A stretch of DNA of 64,000 nucleotides from Propionispira raffinosivorans DSM 20765 (GTDB lineage Bacteria; Bacillota; Negativicutes; Selenomonadales; Selenomonadaceae), in the NCBI RefSeq assembly GCF_000381065.1, contig NZ_KB905856.1:1-64000 (forward strand). The letters are read 5' to 3'. Positions 28,835 through 39,100 of the stretch are shown in pieces. Positions within the stretch are counted from its first letter, which is position 1, and every line of letters begins with the position of its first letter. Position numbers and translations under genes: made by a program. Below the pieces are notes generated by a model. The model saw nothing but the letters and a program-made list of their open reading frames with translations. It did no database searches and was not told the DNA's origin.

Positions 28835-29434
28835 ATGCTCATCCAAAAGTCTAGTCGGGAAACCGATGCTGAATTAGACGCTGGTAAGCCGGACGTTTGT
28901 ACATCCGAAAATAATAAAATCACCGAAAGATATATACGAAGTTGTGGTGCAATTCCAACTTTAAAAGTCTATGGTGAAGATCCGGGAGCAGCCGCTAAGG
29001 CTGCACTGGAAATTCCCAATTTAAATAACGACGATGTTGGGCATGGCATTTGTAAAATGCAAAAAGCTCCTCAGATTCCGAATGCTGGTTTAGGCAGTCA
29101 TGTGCCACGATTACAATCTGGACTGACTTTAGCCCAACCACAAATAGGTCAAGTTGTTGAAAGCATTACAGGTCGTGATATTTCGACGAGGTACTTGATC
29201 GTTAAGATTCAAGGGAATATGCTTTTTGTCAGTGATGGCAGAAAACGGAAAATCGTGAATCCGAAAAAGAAAAACATTCGGCATGTCAGTGTTTATAAAA
29301 AGGTATTTGAAGAGATTGCGAAGCGCATTCAAGCTGATCGAAAGGTTACTGATGAAGAAATTCGCAGTGCTTTAAAATCCTCGGACGCTGACAGGCATCG
29401 AGAAGGGAGAAACTCATGTCCAAACAAGACGTAA
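28835..29434 (+). CDS. Degenerate methionine aminopeptidase remnant fused in frame to a KOW RNA-binding domain
   Basis: A 199-residue open frame in the position of map plus the KOW-domain gene. Residues 1-47 resemble the start of methionine aminopeptidase ([17 protein letters not shown] against the family's RFI..GAIPSFKGY). Residues 68-102 resemble its C-terminal part ([18 protein letters not shown] against VGHG-G-MHE-PQIP-YG). The middle, about 100 residues with the metal-binding aspartates, is missing. The second His site is MQK instead of MHE, and the glutamate of the LAIEP motif is lost (LAQP), so it cannot be an active peptidase. Residues 104-185 are an L14e-like KOW domain ([29 protein letters not shown]). 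No separate start was found for the KOW part. The ATG follows the adk stop by three bases. Fusion or decayed gene is the open question. Confidence 0.8.
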   Translation: MLIQKSSRETDAELDAGKPDVCTSENNKITERYIRSCGAIPTLKVYGEDPGAAAKAALEIPNLNNDDVGHGICKMQKAPQIPNAGLGSHVPRLQSGLTLAQPQIGQVVESITGRDISTRYLIVKIQGNMLFVSDGRKRKIVNPKKKNIRHVSVYKKVFEEIAKRIQADRKVTDEEIRSALKSSDADRHREGRNSCPNKT

Positions 29435-29634
29435 TTGAAGTTGAAGGTAAAGTGCTTGAATCATTGCCAAATGCAATGTTCCAAGTCGAATTAGAAAATG
29501 GTCATGTTGTATTGGCACATGTTTCAGGAAAAATTCGCATGAATTTCATTCGTATTTTACCTGGGGATAAAGTTACAATTGAACTTACGCCATACGATTT
29601 AACTCGTGGCCGTATAACCTACCGTTTCAAATAA
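29416..29634 (+). CDS. infA: Translation initiation factor IF-1
   Basis: The 72-residue IF-1, which binds the A site during initiation. It has an OB fold with [18 protein letters not shown] and ends ITYRFK. Its ATG lies 19 bases inside the preceding map-KOW frame, with a GAAGGGAGA ribosome site. Confidence 0.98.
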   Translation: MSKQDVIEVEGKVLESLPNAMFQVELENGHVVLAHVSGKIRMNFIRILPGDKVTIELTPYDLTRGRITYRFK

Positions 29635-29706
29635 TTCGTATTGATGTCTGATGCAAACAGGCATCAGATCGATCAAAATGACATTGTAAGAAGGGGGCAG
29701 AGCGCA

Positions 29707-29820
29707 ATGAAAGTTAAACCATCGGTTAAAGCTATTTGTGAAAAATGCAAAGTAATTAAGCGCAAAGGTCACGTAATGGTTATTTGTGAAAATCCGAAAC
29801 ATAAACAAAAACAAGGATAA
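29707..29820 (+). CDS. rpmJ: Ribosomal protein L36, zinc-binding type
   Basis: A 37-residue protein beginning [20 protein letters not shown]. The zinc ligands CxxC, a third Cys and a His near the C-terminus are all present, so this is the C+ form. GAAGGGGG precedes the ATG. It lies between infA and rpsM, its usual place. Confidence 0.97.
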   Translation: MKVKPSVKAICEKCKVIKRKGHVMVICENPKHKQKQG

Positions 29821-29837
29821 GAGGGGGTGCTTGATAT

Positions 29838-30215
29838 ATGGCACGTATTACCGGAATAGATTTGCCGCGTGATAAGAGAATCGAAATTGCTTTAACATAT
29901 ATCTTTGGTATTGGTCTCACGACTTCTAAAAAGATTTTAGTAGCTACAGGTATTAATCCCGATACCCGTACTCGTGATTTGACAGAAGATGAAGTTGCAA
30001 AACTTCGTGAAATCATTGATAAAGAATGTAAAGTAGAAGGCGATTTACGTCGTGAAGAATCATTAAATATTAAACGCTTAGTAGAAATCGGTTGTTACCG
30101 TGGAAGAAGACATCGTATGGGTCTTCCAGTTCGCGGTCAGAACACGAAAAATAATGCACGTACACGTAAAGGTCCAAAAAGAGCAGTTGGAGCGAAGAAA
30201 AAGAAAATAGTGTAA
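29838..30215 (+). CDS. rpsM: Ribosomal protein S13
   Basis: The 125-residue S13 of the 30S head, which contacts the P-site tRNA. It has [18 protein letters not shown] and the [18 protein letters not shown] tail. GAGGGGGTG precedes the ATG. Confidence 0.98.
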   Translation: MARITGIDLPRDKRIEIALTYIFGIGLTTSKKILVATGINPDTRTRDLTEDEVAKLREIIDKECKVEGDLRREESLNIKRLVEIGCYRGRRHRMGLPVRGQNTKNNARTRKGPKRAVGAKKKKIV

Positions 30216-30228
30216 AGGGGGTTAAACA

Positions 30229-30621
30229 TTGGTAGTTAAGAAAGTATCGCGTACAAAGAAAAAAGTTCGTAAAAATATTGAATTTGGTATCGCTCATATT
30301 CGTTCAACTTTCAATAATACGATTGTAACAATTACGGATGTCCAAGGTAATGCATTATCATGGTCAAGTGCTGGTGGACTTGGGTTTAGAGGTTCTAGAA
30401 AAAGCACTCCATTCGCAGCTCAGATGGCAGCAGAAGTTGCCGCTAAAGCAGCAATGGAACATGGTTTGAAATCAGTAGAAGTATTCGTTAAAGGTCCTGG
30501 ATCCGGACGTGAAGCGGCAATAAGATCATTGCAGGCTACAGGCTTGGAAGTTAACTTAATCAAAGATGTTACTCCAGTCCCTCATAATGGATGCCGTCCG
30601 CCAAAACGTAGAAGAGTATAA
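30229..30621 (+). CDS. rpsK: Ribosomal protein S11
   Basis: The 130-residue S11 of the 30S platform. [15 protein letters not shown] and the C-terminal [13 protein letters not shown] are typical. The start is TTG at 30229, after AAAGGGGGT. Confidence 0.97.
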   Translation: MVVKKVSRTKKKVRKNIEFGIAHIRSTFNNTIVTITDVQGNALSWSSAGGLGFRGSRKSTPFAAQMAAEVAAKAAMEHGLKSVEVFVKGPGSGREAAIRSLQATGLEVNLIKDVTPVPHNGCRPPKRRRV

Positions 30622-30638
30622 TGGAGGTGCAAATATAG

Positions 30639-31232
30639 ATGGCAATTGATAGAGTCCCGGCTCTCAAAAGATGCCGATCCCTCGGTATCGAACCAGCTGT
30701 TGTTGGCTTAAATAAAGAATCGAAACGTCAACCAAGACGTACGAATAAAAAAGTAAGCGAATATGGTACACAGCTTAAAGAAAAACAAAAAGCAAAATTT
30801 ATCTATGGTGTTTTAGAAAAACAATTTAGATCTTATTATGATAAAGCAAAAAAAATGCCAGGTGTTACAGGTGAAAACTTATTAGGTCTTCTTGAAAGAA
30901 GAATTGATAATGTTGTTTTCCGTTTAGGTCTTGCTGCTACTCGCAGACAAGCTCGTCAAATTGTTTCCCATGGTCATATTGCTGTAAATGGTAAACGTCT
31001 TGATATTCCGTCTGCTTTAGTTAAAGTGAATGACGTTGTTACGATTAAAGAAACTAGCCGTGGCAATGAATTCTTTAAAGGTGTTGTAGAATCATATGAT
31101 TCATTAAGCACACCTGCTTGGATTTCTGCAGATGCTCAAAACTTGAGTGGTACAGTTACAAGATTTCCAAATCGTGATGAAATCGATGTTCCTATCGATG
31201 AACAAGCGATTGTTGAATTGTACTCCAGATAA
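30639..31232 (+). CDS. rpsD: Ribosomal protein S4
   Basis: The 197-residue S4, a primary 16S rRNA binder. It begins MAIDRVPALKRCRSLG, the shortened clostridial-type N-terminus without the zinc cysteines. The S4 RNA-binding domain lies at about residues 87-150 (RRIDNVVFRLGLAATRRQARQ). TGGAGGTG precedes the ATG. Confidence 0.97.
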   Translation: MAIDRVPALKRCRSLGIEPAVVGLNKESKRQPRRTNKKVSEYGTQLKEKQKAKFIYGVLEKQFRSYYDKAKKMPGVTGENLLGLLERRIDNVVFRLGLAATRRQARQIVSHGHIAVNGKRLDIPSALVKVNDVVTIKETSRGNEFFKGVVESYDSLSTPAWISADAQNLSGTVTRFPNRDEIDVPIDEQAIVELYSR

Positions 31233-31303
31233 TATGTCTTTATGTATCAATATTGACATAGCGTAAGGTATTCTATTACGCAAAATTGAGGAGGGTATTC
31301 CAG

Positions 31304-32263
31304 ATGATCGAAATCGAAAAACCGAAGATTGAGATAGTGGAAATCAGTGAAGACAATCATTATGGCAAGTTTATCTGTGAACCGTTAGAACGTGGTTATG
31401 GTACTACGCTTGGGAACAGTCTGCGTCGCATATTATTGTCGTCTTTACAGGGTGCTGCAATTACCTCCATTAGGGTTGATGGGGTTCTCCATGAGTTTTC
31501 CACCATTCCTGGTGTTCGGGATGACGTTACGAATATCATTCTAAACTTAAAATCACTTTGCCTTAAAATGCATAGTGAAGAACCAAAAGTAATTCGGATT
31601 GATGTTGAAGGTGAAAAAGACATCACAGCTGCTGATATTATCACAGATGCTGATGTCGAAATCCTCAACCCTGAATTGCATATTGCTACAGTCGATGCAA
31701 GTGGTTCTCTGAAAATGGAACTGACTGTTGAACGCGGTCGTGGTTATGTTCCAGCCGATAAGAATAAAAGGCCAGATCATGTAATTGGTATTATTCCTAT
31801 CGATTCACTTTTTTCGCCAATCCAGAGAGTGAACTATACAGTATCTGATACTCGTGTAGGTAACGTTACAGACTACGATAAGTTGACTCTGGAAGTTTGG
31901 ACCGATGGCTCTATTCGACCGGAAGAAGCAGTAAGCAAATCTGCAAGCATATTGGTTGCACATTTGAAACTGTTCCAGAATATGGCTGGCCTTCCTGAAG
32001 AAGACGAAGAAACTGAAGGAACATTTACGGAAGCTCCAGAAAGTGACGTTTCTAAAGTTTTAGAAATGACTATCGAGGACTTAGATCTATCAGTTCGTTC
32101 ATATAACTGCTTGAAAAGGGCCGGTATTAATACGGTTTCAGATCTTGCACAAAAAAGCGAAGATGATATGATGAAAGTTAGAAATCTCGGTCGTAAGTCT
32201 CTTGAAGAAGTTAAGAAAAAATTGCAAGAGCTTGATTTGGCACTTGTTGAAATTGAAGAATAG
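31304..32263 (+). CDS. rpoA: RNA polymerase alpha subunit
   Basis: The 319-residue alpha subunit. The N-terminal assembly domain has [20 protein letters not shown]. An acidic linker (about 233-250) leads to the C-terminal domain (about 255-315, [25 protein letters not shown]), which contacts upstream DNA and activators. The start is ATG at 31304 with GAGGAGGG; the frame is open six codons further upstream. Confidence 0.98.
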   Translation: MIEIEKPKIEIVEISEDNHYGKFICEPLERGYGTTLGNSLRRILLSSLQGAAITSIRVDGVLHEFSTIPGVRDDVTNIILNLKSLCLKMHSEEPKVIRIDVEGEKDITAADIITDADVEILNPELHIATVDASGSLKMELTVERGRGYVPADKNKRPDHVIGIIPIDSLFSPIQRVNYTVSDTRVGNVTDYDKLTLEVWTDGSIRPEEAVSKSASILVAHLKLFQNMAGLPEEDEETEGTFTEAPESDVSKVLEMTIEDLDLSVRSYNCLKRAGINTVSDLAQKSEDDMMKVRNLGRKSLEEVKKKLQELDLALVEIEE

Positions 32264-32274
32264 GAGAGGAAGAT

Positions 32275-32613
32275 ATGGGCTATAGAAAATTAGGACGTGA
32301 CTCTAGTGCACGTAAAGCTTTGTTTCGCCACATTTTAACTTCTTTCTTTAAATATGAACGCATTGAAACTACAGAAGCTAAAGCAAAAGAAATCAGCGGA
32401 CTTGCTGAGCAACTCATTACTTTAGGAAAACGCGGGGATTTACATTCACGCCGTCAGGCTATTGCGCGTCTCATTGATGAAGAAGTAGTAAGAAAATTAT
32501 TTGATGAAATTGCACCTAAATACAATGATCGCCAAGGTGGTTACACTCGTGTACTCAAACTTGGTCCTCGTCGCGGCGATGCTGCTCCGATGGCAATTCT
32601 TGAATTAGTGTAA
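32275..32613 (+). CDS. rplQ: Ribosomal protein L17
   Basis: The 112-residue short L17. It begins [20 protein letters not shown] and ends [16 protein letters not shown]. It closes the alpha operon. Two hairpins follow. Confidence 0.98.
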   Translation: MGYRKLGRDSSARKALFRHILTSFFKYERIETTEAKAKEISGLAEQLITLGKRGDLHSRRQAIARLIDEEVVRKLFDEIAPKYNDRQGGYTRVLKLGPRRGDAAPMAILELV

Positions 32614-32618
32614 TTCGC

Positions 32619-32649
32619 AAAGGGCGGCCATTCGGTCGCCTTTCTTGTT
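32619..32649 (+). terminator. Terminator-like hairpin after rplQ
   Basis: A ten-pair stem with one bulged G (AAAGGGCGGCC against GGTCGCCTTT) and a 4-nt loop is followed by a T-rich stretch. A second 10-bp hairpin (CGAAAAGAAA / TTTCTTTTCG) lies at about 32653-32676. Confidence 0.7.
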
Positions 32650-32693
32650 AAGCGAAAAGAAAATAATTTCTTTTCGTTTACCAAGAAAGGCGA

Positions 32694-32722
32694 TTGCGTT
32701 AACAAATTGTATCAAGTATAAT
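32694..32722 (+). promoter_or_regulatory. Promoter of the ECF-truA operon
   Basis: TTGCGT (32694-32699), a 17-base spacer and TATAAT (32717-32722). The expected start of transcription falls inside the left arm of the hairpin at 32723-32753. Confidence 0.7.
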
Positions 32723-32757
32723 AAAGGGGTATTGCTTAAAGCAGTACCTCTTTATTT
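32723..32757 (+). terminator. Hairpin overlapping the ECF promoter
   Basis: AAAGGGGTATTGCT and AGCAGTACCTCTTT form a 14-bp stem with two G-U pairs, then a T-rich run. Transcripts reading through from rplQ would fold it completely. Transcripts starting at the adjacent promoter would lack part of the left arm. Confidence 0.65.
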
Positions 32758-32789
32758 TAGCGGATTTTCTTAAAAGGAGTATGACAATA

Positions 32790-33626
32790 GTGGAGTTAAT
32801 TCAAGTAGAACATTTAAGTCATCTATATCATAAGGATATGGATCATGAATATAAAGCACTCGATGATATTAATTTAACGATTCAAGAAGGCGAATTCATT
32901 GTTATTATCGGTACAAACGGGTCTGGAAAGTCAACCTTGGCAAAACATTTTAATGCACTCTTATTGCCAACAAGTGGGATTTGTCGAGTGGCTGGAATGG
33001 AAACAAGCTCTGAAGCGAATTTGTGGAAAATAAGGCAGCACATAGGAATGGTTTTTCAAAATCCGGATAATCAGATTGTCGCTACTTTGGTCGAAGAAGA
33101 TATTGCATTTGGTCCAGAAAATTTAGGGGTGCCAAGTGAAGAAATAAAAAAACGTGTGACAGAAGCCCTTAAAGTAGTTGGTATGGAAAAATATCGAAAA
33201 TTTGCTCCTCACCTTTTATCAGGTGGACAAAAACAACGCGTTGCCATTGCGGGGGCTCTTGCGATGCATACACGTTGTCTGGTGCTTGATGAACCAACAG
33301 CAATGCTTGATCCAATCGGGCGTGCGGAAGTTATGGCAACTGTGAAAAATCTGCATGATGAAGCAGGTATTACGATTATCTATATCACTCATTTTATGGA
33401 AGAAGCAGTCATGGCAGATCGAGTTGTGGTTATGAAAGAAGGACAGATTTGTGATCAAGGAACACCAACAGAAATTTTCACGCAGGTAGAAAAATTGAAA
33501 AAGTTAGGTCTTGAGGTCCCCTTGGCTATAGAGGTCGCTGCAAAGCTTCGTGAACGGGGAATTCCGTTACCTCCTTATATTATTACCAATGAAGAATTGG
33601 CGGTGTGTTTATGTCAATTGAAGTGA
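32790..33626 (+). CDS. ecfA1: Energy-coupling factor transporter ATPase EcfA1
   Basis: A 278-residue ABC ATPase that powers vitamin and metal uptake through interchangeable S components. It has Walker A GTNGSGKST, Q-loop QNPDNQ, signature LSGGQKQR and Walker B LVLDEPTAMLD. GTG at 32790 is preferred, nine bases after AAAAGGAGT; the ATG at 32781 is only two bases from that site. It overlaps ecfA2 by 16 bases. No S component is in the window. Confidence 0.93.
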   Translation: MELIQVEHLSHLYHKDMDHEYKALDDINLTIQEGEFIVIIGTNGSGKSTLAKHFNALLLPTSGICRVAGMETSSEANLWKIRQHIGMVFQNPDNQIVATLVEEDIAFGPENLGVPSEEIKKRVTEALKVVGMEKYRKFAPHLLSGGQKQRVAIAGALAMHTRCLVLDEPTAMLDPIGRAEVMATVKNLHDEAGITIIYITHFMEEAVMADRVVVMKEGQICDQGTPTEIFTQVEKLKKLGLEVPLAIEVAAKLRERGIPLPPYIITNEELAVCLCQLK

Positions 33627-34468
33627 AGAATATAACATATACATATATGGCAAAAACTCCTTTTGAAAGAGTTGCCTTGAAAAATATAGATCTAACCATT
33701 GAAAAGGGTGAATTTATCGCTATTATCGGACATACTGGCTCTGGTAAATCTACGCTGGTTCAACATCTTAATGCACTGCTTACGCCGACTATTGGGTCCG
33801 TACTGGTGGATGGAAATGATATCAATACAAAAAATGAAGCAGCAAAAACAGCACGGCGAAAAGTTGGCATGGTTTTTCAATATCCTGAACATCAGTTGTT
33901 TGAAGAAACGGTTTATGAAGACATTGCATTTGGACCACATAATATGGGGTTTTCAGAAGAGCTGGTTGAAAATCATGTTAAAAAAGCTATGGAGTTTGTT
34001 AATTTAGATTTTGATGAATATAAAGATCGTTCTCCCTTTCAATTAAGTGGTGGGCAGATGCGGCGTGTTGCCATTGCGGGGGTCATTGCCTTAAATCCAC
34101 AATATCTTATTTTGGATGAACCAACAGCTGGACTGGACCCCATTGGCAGAAAAGATTTATTTAAAAAAATACAGCAGATTCATAAAAAAGAAAAGATAGC
34201 GATTGTACTTGTATCACATAATATGGATGATGTGGCTGCCTTGGCCGATCGAATTATCGTTATGAATCATGGGGAAATCACCATTGATGCGAAACCAAAG
34301 CAAGCTTTTTCTCAAATCGAACAAATAACAGAAGCTGGTTTAGCCGTACCGCATATGACAGCTCTTTTAGAGCAACTAAAGCAAAACGGAATGGCAGTCG
34401 ATACGACACCACTTACACTTGGGGCTGGGGTCGATAGCATTTTGGCGGCAATAAGGAGGCGGAAATGA
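33611..34468 (+). CDS. ecfA2: Energy-coupling factor transporter ATPase EcfA2
   Basis: The 285-residue partner ATPase. It has Walker A GHTGSGKST, Q-loop QYPEHQLF, signature LSGGQMRRVA and Walker B LILDEPTAGLDP. The start is ATG at 33611 (MSIEVKNITYTY); a GTG two codons earlier is possible. The stop overlaps the ecfT start (ATGA). Confidence 0.94.
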   Translation: MSIEVKNITYTYMAKTPFERVALKNIDLTIEKGEFIAIIGHTGSGKSTLVQHLNALLTPTIGSVLVDGNDINTKNEAAKTARRKVGMVFQYPEHQLFEETVYEDIAFGPHNMGFSEELVENHVKKAMEFVNLDFDEYKDRSPFQLSGGQMRRVAIAGVIALNPQYLILDEPTAGLDPIGRKDLFKKIQQIHKKEKIAIVLVSHNMDDVAALADRIIVMNHGEITIDAKPKQAFSQIEQITEAGLAVPHMTALLEQLKQNGMAVDTTPLTLGAGVDSILAAIRRRK

Positions 34469-35271
34469 TGTTGACAGATATAACAATTGGTCAATATTTC
34501 CCGGGAAATTCATTTATTCATCGTCTCGATCCGCGAACAAAAGTTATTGTGCTGCTTTTGTTGATCGTCGCTATTTTTTTACTTGATACACCATGGGCCT
34601 ATGCGGGCTTATGCGGATTTACATTTCTTATTATTCATGTATCCGGTGTACCATTAAATATGATGATTAAATCATTAAAACCGCTTTTTTGGATTCTTTT
34701 ATTTACGTTTCTTATTCATTTATTTACAACACAGGGTGATATTATTTGGCAAGGCTGGATTTTTTCTATTACCGGACAAGGTTTGAAACAGGGGGTTTTT
34801 ATTTCAATACGTTTAGTCCTGTTGATTTTATTGTCTTCACTTTTGACTTTTACGACATCACCAATTGCGTTAACGGATGCACTCGAAAATTTGATGAATC
34901 CATTTAAGCGACTTGGGTTACCAGCGCATGAATTAGCCATGATGATGACAATAGCCTTACGTTTTATTCCAACATTGCTCGAAGAAACAGACAAAATTAT
35001 GAAAGCACAAAAATCACGTGGAGCGGATTTTTCATCAGGAAATATTGTCAAACGACTAAAAAGTCTCATCCCGATTTTAGTTCCTCTATTTATTGGTGCT
35101 TTTCGTCGGGCAGATGAACTTGCTATAGCGATGGAGGCAAGATGCTATCGTGGCGGTGCGAATCGTACACGTATGAAGGTATTGAAAATTGAGCGGATTG
35201 ATTATGTGGCGTATTCGTTTCTGGCAATCGTGCTGGCGGGACTTAGTGTATTAAAATGTAGTGGGTTATAA
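34465..35271 (+). CDS. ecfT: Energy-coupling factor transporter transmembrane protein EcfT
   Basis: A 268-residue membrane protein that links the ATPases to S components. It has several hydrophobic helices and the coupling motif KAQKSRGAD, with a second Ala-Arg motif AMEARCYRGG near the C-terminus. AAGGAGG lies at the end of ecfA2. truA follows after two bases. Confidence 0.95.
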   Translation: MMLTDITIGQYFPGNSFIHRLDPRTKVIVLLLLIVAIFLLDTPWAYAGLCGFTFLIIHVSGVPLNMMIKSLKPLFWILLFTFLIHLFTTQGDIIWQGWIFSITGQGLKQGVFISIRLVLLILLSSLLTFTTSPIALTDALENLMNPFKRLGLPAHELAMMMTIALRFIPTLLEETDKIMKAQKSRGADFSSGNIVKRLKSLIPILVPLFIGAFRRADELAIAMEARCYRGGANRTRMKVLKIERIDYVAYSFLAIVLAGLSVLKCSGL

Positions 35272-35273
35272 AT

Positions 35274-36044
35274 ATGAAAACAGAAAATAAAGATAGTATG
35301 AAACAAAGAAAACGCAATATAAAACTTTTAATTAGTTATGATGGTGGAAACTATCATGGATTTCAAAGACAAAACAATTCACTAGCGGTGCAAAATATTT
35401 TAGAAAAAAAACTTGAGATTTTATTTGGCGATACAATTGAAATGGCGGCATCGGGGCGAACGGATGCCGGCGTTCATGCCTATGGACAAGTCGTTAATTT
35501 TTTCACAGATGGAACCATTCCAATTGATCGAGTGGTACGAGCTGCGAATAGTTTATTGCCCAATGATATTGTCGTAAAAGCGGCAGACGAAGTAGATTTT
35601 GATTTCAGTGCTCGCCATTCAGCAATTAGTAAAATCTATATATACCGTATACAACAAGGTGAGATACTAGATCCATTTTTGCGCAACTACACATGGTATA
35701 TTCGTTCTGGATTAAATTTAGTTGCTATACAGCAAGCTTTAGCTTATGTTGTGGGGGAACATGACTTTTCTGCTTTTCAGGCTGCTGGTAGTGTACCGAT
35801 GCTTCCTGTTCGGACCATTTATGAAGCAACTTGTGAACAAAAAGGTTCAATTATTGAATTTAGCTTTTTCGGCAATGGATTTTTATACCATATGGTGCGT
35901 AATCTTGTAGGAACTTTGGTAAATGTCGGGACTGGTAAAACGACACCAACTCGCTTTAAAGAAATCATGGATGGAAAAGATCGAAAAAAAGCTGGGGCTA
36001 CGGCGCCGGCGCAAGGATTATATTTGAAACAAGTTAATTATTGA
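35274..36044 (+). CDS. truA: tRNA pseudouridine synthase A
   Basis: A 256-residue enzyme that modifies positions 38-40 of the tRNA anticodon arm. The catalytic aspartate is in ASGRTDAGVHA. It begins at ATG 35274, two bases after ecfT, so it is co-transcribed with the ECF genes. In many Firmicutes rplM follows at once; here a 4.2-kb gene intervenes. Confidence 0.96.
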   Translation: MKTENKDSMKQRKRNIKLLISYDGGNYHGFQRQNNSLAVQNILEKKLEILFGDTIEMAASGRTDAGVHAYGQVVNFFTDGTIPIDRVVRAANSLLPNDIVVKAADEVDFDFSARHSAISKIYIYRIQQGEILDPFLRNYTWYIRSGLNLVAIQQALAYVVGEHDFSAFQAAGSVPMLPVRTIYEATCEQKGSIIEFSFFGNGFLYHMVRNLVGTLVNVGTGKTTPTRFKEIMDGKDRKKAGATAPAQGLYLKQVNY

Positions 36045-36086
36045 AAACTAGGGTCATAGGTTTAAAACTTTTGAGCCTAGTTTTTC
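36044..36086 (+). terminator. Terminator after truA
   Basis: A 9-bp stem (AAAACTAGG / CCTAGTTTT) starts at the truA stop codon. It has a long loop and is followed by a T-rich run. Confidence 0.8.
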
Positions 36087-36114
36087 TTTATTTTTAAATT
36101 TCTCGATAAAAAAA

Positions 36115-36144
36115 TTAGAAATCTCTTCCTTATCTTGTTATAAT
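36115..36144 (+). promoter_or_regulatory. Probable promoter of the activase gene
   Basis: TTAGAA (36115-36120), 18 bases and TATAAT (36139-36144) lie 51 bases before the start. The -35 box is weak. The gap to the gene shows no other structure. Confidence 0.5.
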
Positions 36145-36195
36145 ATAAATATGTCTTATTAAAATAATAGAAGTGTACTTTAGGTGGTGAATGAA

Positions 36196-39100
36196 ATGCA
36201 ATCATTATTAAAAGTTGGGATTGATATCGGATCAACGACAATTAAGGTAATTGTTTTAGATGCAAAAAATCACTTGCTTTATAAAAAATATGTGCGACAT
36301 TTTTCTGAAATCACGGCGGCCTTGCAAGATAATTTTCTTGCTTTAAAAAATGTAGTAGGGGCTAGCTCGTTTTCTTTTGCGCTGACAGGGTCGGCGGGAA
36401 TGGGAATTGCTCAGAAACTTATATTGCCATTTGTTCAGGAAGTTATTGCATGCAGTGCGGCTGTTAAGGTTTTTGTGCCCCAGACTGATACGGCGGTGGA
36501 GCTCGGTGGTGAAGATGCAAAAATAACGTACTTTGGTGCAGCGCAAGAACAACGAATGAATGGCGTTTGCGCAGGTGGAACGGGATCTTTTATTGATCAT
36601 ATGGCATCGCTGTTACATACGGATGCACAAGGGCTTGATAAACTTGCAGCGAAAGGACGACAAATTTATCCGATTGCATCACGTTGCGGGGTATTTGCTA
36701 AAACAGATATTCAAGCACTGATGAATGATGGTGCAGAAAAAGAAGATATTGCACGGTCTGTTTTTCAAGCGGTTGTTAATCAAACGATTGGAAACCTTGC
36801 CCAAGGTCGCCCTATTGAGGGCAAGGTGGCATTTTTGGGTGGACCGCTGTATTTTCTGCCGCAGCTAAAAAGCCGCTTTATTGAAACTTTGGAGCTTGAT
36901 ACAGCACATGTGGTTGATTTTACGGAAGGCTGCTATTTTGTAGCAATGGGAGCAGCGCTATCCGATGAAACTGAAATAATGGATTATGAGACTTTAGCAG
37001 CTCGATTTGCGGATCAAACGCAATGGACAGAGAAATCAGATGTGAATAATTTCACCTTGTTTAAAGATGACGAAGCACGACAAGAATTTACGAAACGACA
37101 TGCAAAAGATAAAATTGTTCGTGGGGATCTTAGTCGATATAAAGGTGATATTTATCTAGGTATTGATGCTGGATCGACAACGACGAAACTTGTTGCAATT
37201 GGCGAAAATAAGGAAATACTGTATTCTTCTTATGGCAGTAACCAGGGATCACCATTAAAAACAGTAATTACAGAACTGAAAGATCTTTATGCGAAACTTA
37301 ATTCAAATACTAAAATTGTTTGTGCGGGCACGACTGGTTATGGTGAATACCTTGTAAAAGCTGCAATTCATGCCGATTTTGGTGAAGTTGAAACTTTTGC
37401 TCATTTGCGGGCTGCCCAAGAAGTTTGTCCGGATGTATCGTTTGTGCTTGATATTGGTGGTCAGGATATGAAGTGCTTCTTTGTGAAAGATGGCACGATT
37501 GATCAGATTGTTCTAAATGAAGCATGCTCGGCTGGTTGCGGGTCATTTATTGAAAATTTCGCCCAAAGTCTGAATTTGACGGCGGGTGAATTTGCTCAAA
37601 AAGCAATGCAGTCGCATAAACCGGTTGATCTTGGTACACGCTGTACGGTGTTTATGAATTCAAAAGTGAAACAGGTGCAAAAAGAAGGTGCGGATGTCAG
37701 CGATATTTCCGCGGGGATCGCATTGTCGATCATTAAAAATGCTCTATTTAAAGTGATTCAAATAAAAGATGTAAATGAGTTAGGAAATTCGATTGTGGTA
37801 CAAGGCGGTACTTTCTATAATGATGCTGTTTTACGTTCCATGGAATTACTGCTTGATCGTCCCGTCATACGTCCTGATATTTCTGGACTTATGGGAGCAT
37901 ATGGTACGGCTATTTTAGCACAGGAACGTTCAACAGGAGCATCTGAGCTTCTGCCAGAGCAAGAGATAACAAACTTTACAGTTACAACAACATCACATCG
38001 TTGCAAAATCTGCGGCAATCAATGCTTGATTACAACACAGAAATTTTCCAATGGAGAGAAATATCATATTGGAAATCGTTGTGAACGTGGAATTGGAAAA
38101 CACAAAAAAGAAAATAAAGTGCCGAATATCTATGAATATAAATATTATCGTTTATTTGATTTTTATCAGCCACTGGCGCATCCAAGCCGTGGAACGATTG
38201 GCTTGCCACGTGTTTTGAATATGTATGAAGATTATCCATTTTGGTTTACTTTTTTTACAATGCTTGGGTATAAAGTTGTGTTATCAGGAAAATCAACACC
38301 GGAAATGTATCATAAAGGGATGGCAACGATTCCTTCTGATTCTTTATGTTATCCGGCTAAATTGGTGCATGGACATATTATGGATTTAATCCATAAGGGA
38401 ATTAAAAAGATTTTTTATCCATGTATCCCATATAATATGAAAGATACCATGAATCCAAGTGATAACCATTACAATTGTCCGGTTGTGGCTTCTTATGCAG
38501 AAAATATTCGTGCGAATATGGATATTTTACGTACCGAAAATATTCAATTTATGCAGCCGTTTTTGCCACTGGATGATAGGTTTCGTCTCATAACACGATT
38601 GACCGAAGAGTTTGCGATTGAACATATCAACAAAAAAGAAATTTTGTCAGCAGTGGATGCTTCTTATATTGAACTGGAAAAATATAAAAAAGCGATCCGA
38701 GTACAAGGAATGAAGATTCTAGAGCAGATTGAAACAGAAAAATTGCATGGGATTGTCTTAGCTGGTCGCCCGTATCATTTAGATCCTGAAATCAATCATG
38801 GTATTGCTGAAATGATTCAGTCCTATGGACTCGCAGTACTATCAGAAGATGTAATCTATCATCTTCATGTTGAACCCGAAAAATTACAGATCATGAACCA
38901 ATGGAGTTATCATGCCAGACTCTATCATGCTGCAAGCTATGCTGCCGCACATGAAAACCTTACGCTTATCCAGCTAAGTTCGTTCGGTTGTGGCTTGGAT
39001 GCCATTACGATCGGGCAAGTCAAGGAAATAATGGAACAGCATCAACGTATCTACACGATGATTAAACTCGATGAAGTAACTAATCTGGGAGCAGCACGAA

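Noticed and set aside
28835-29434. A simple N-terminally extended KOW protein
   Set aside because: The extension is not random: it matches two separate Map segments in the right order, so a map remnant explains it better.
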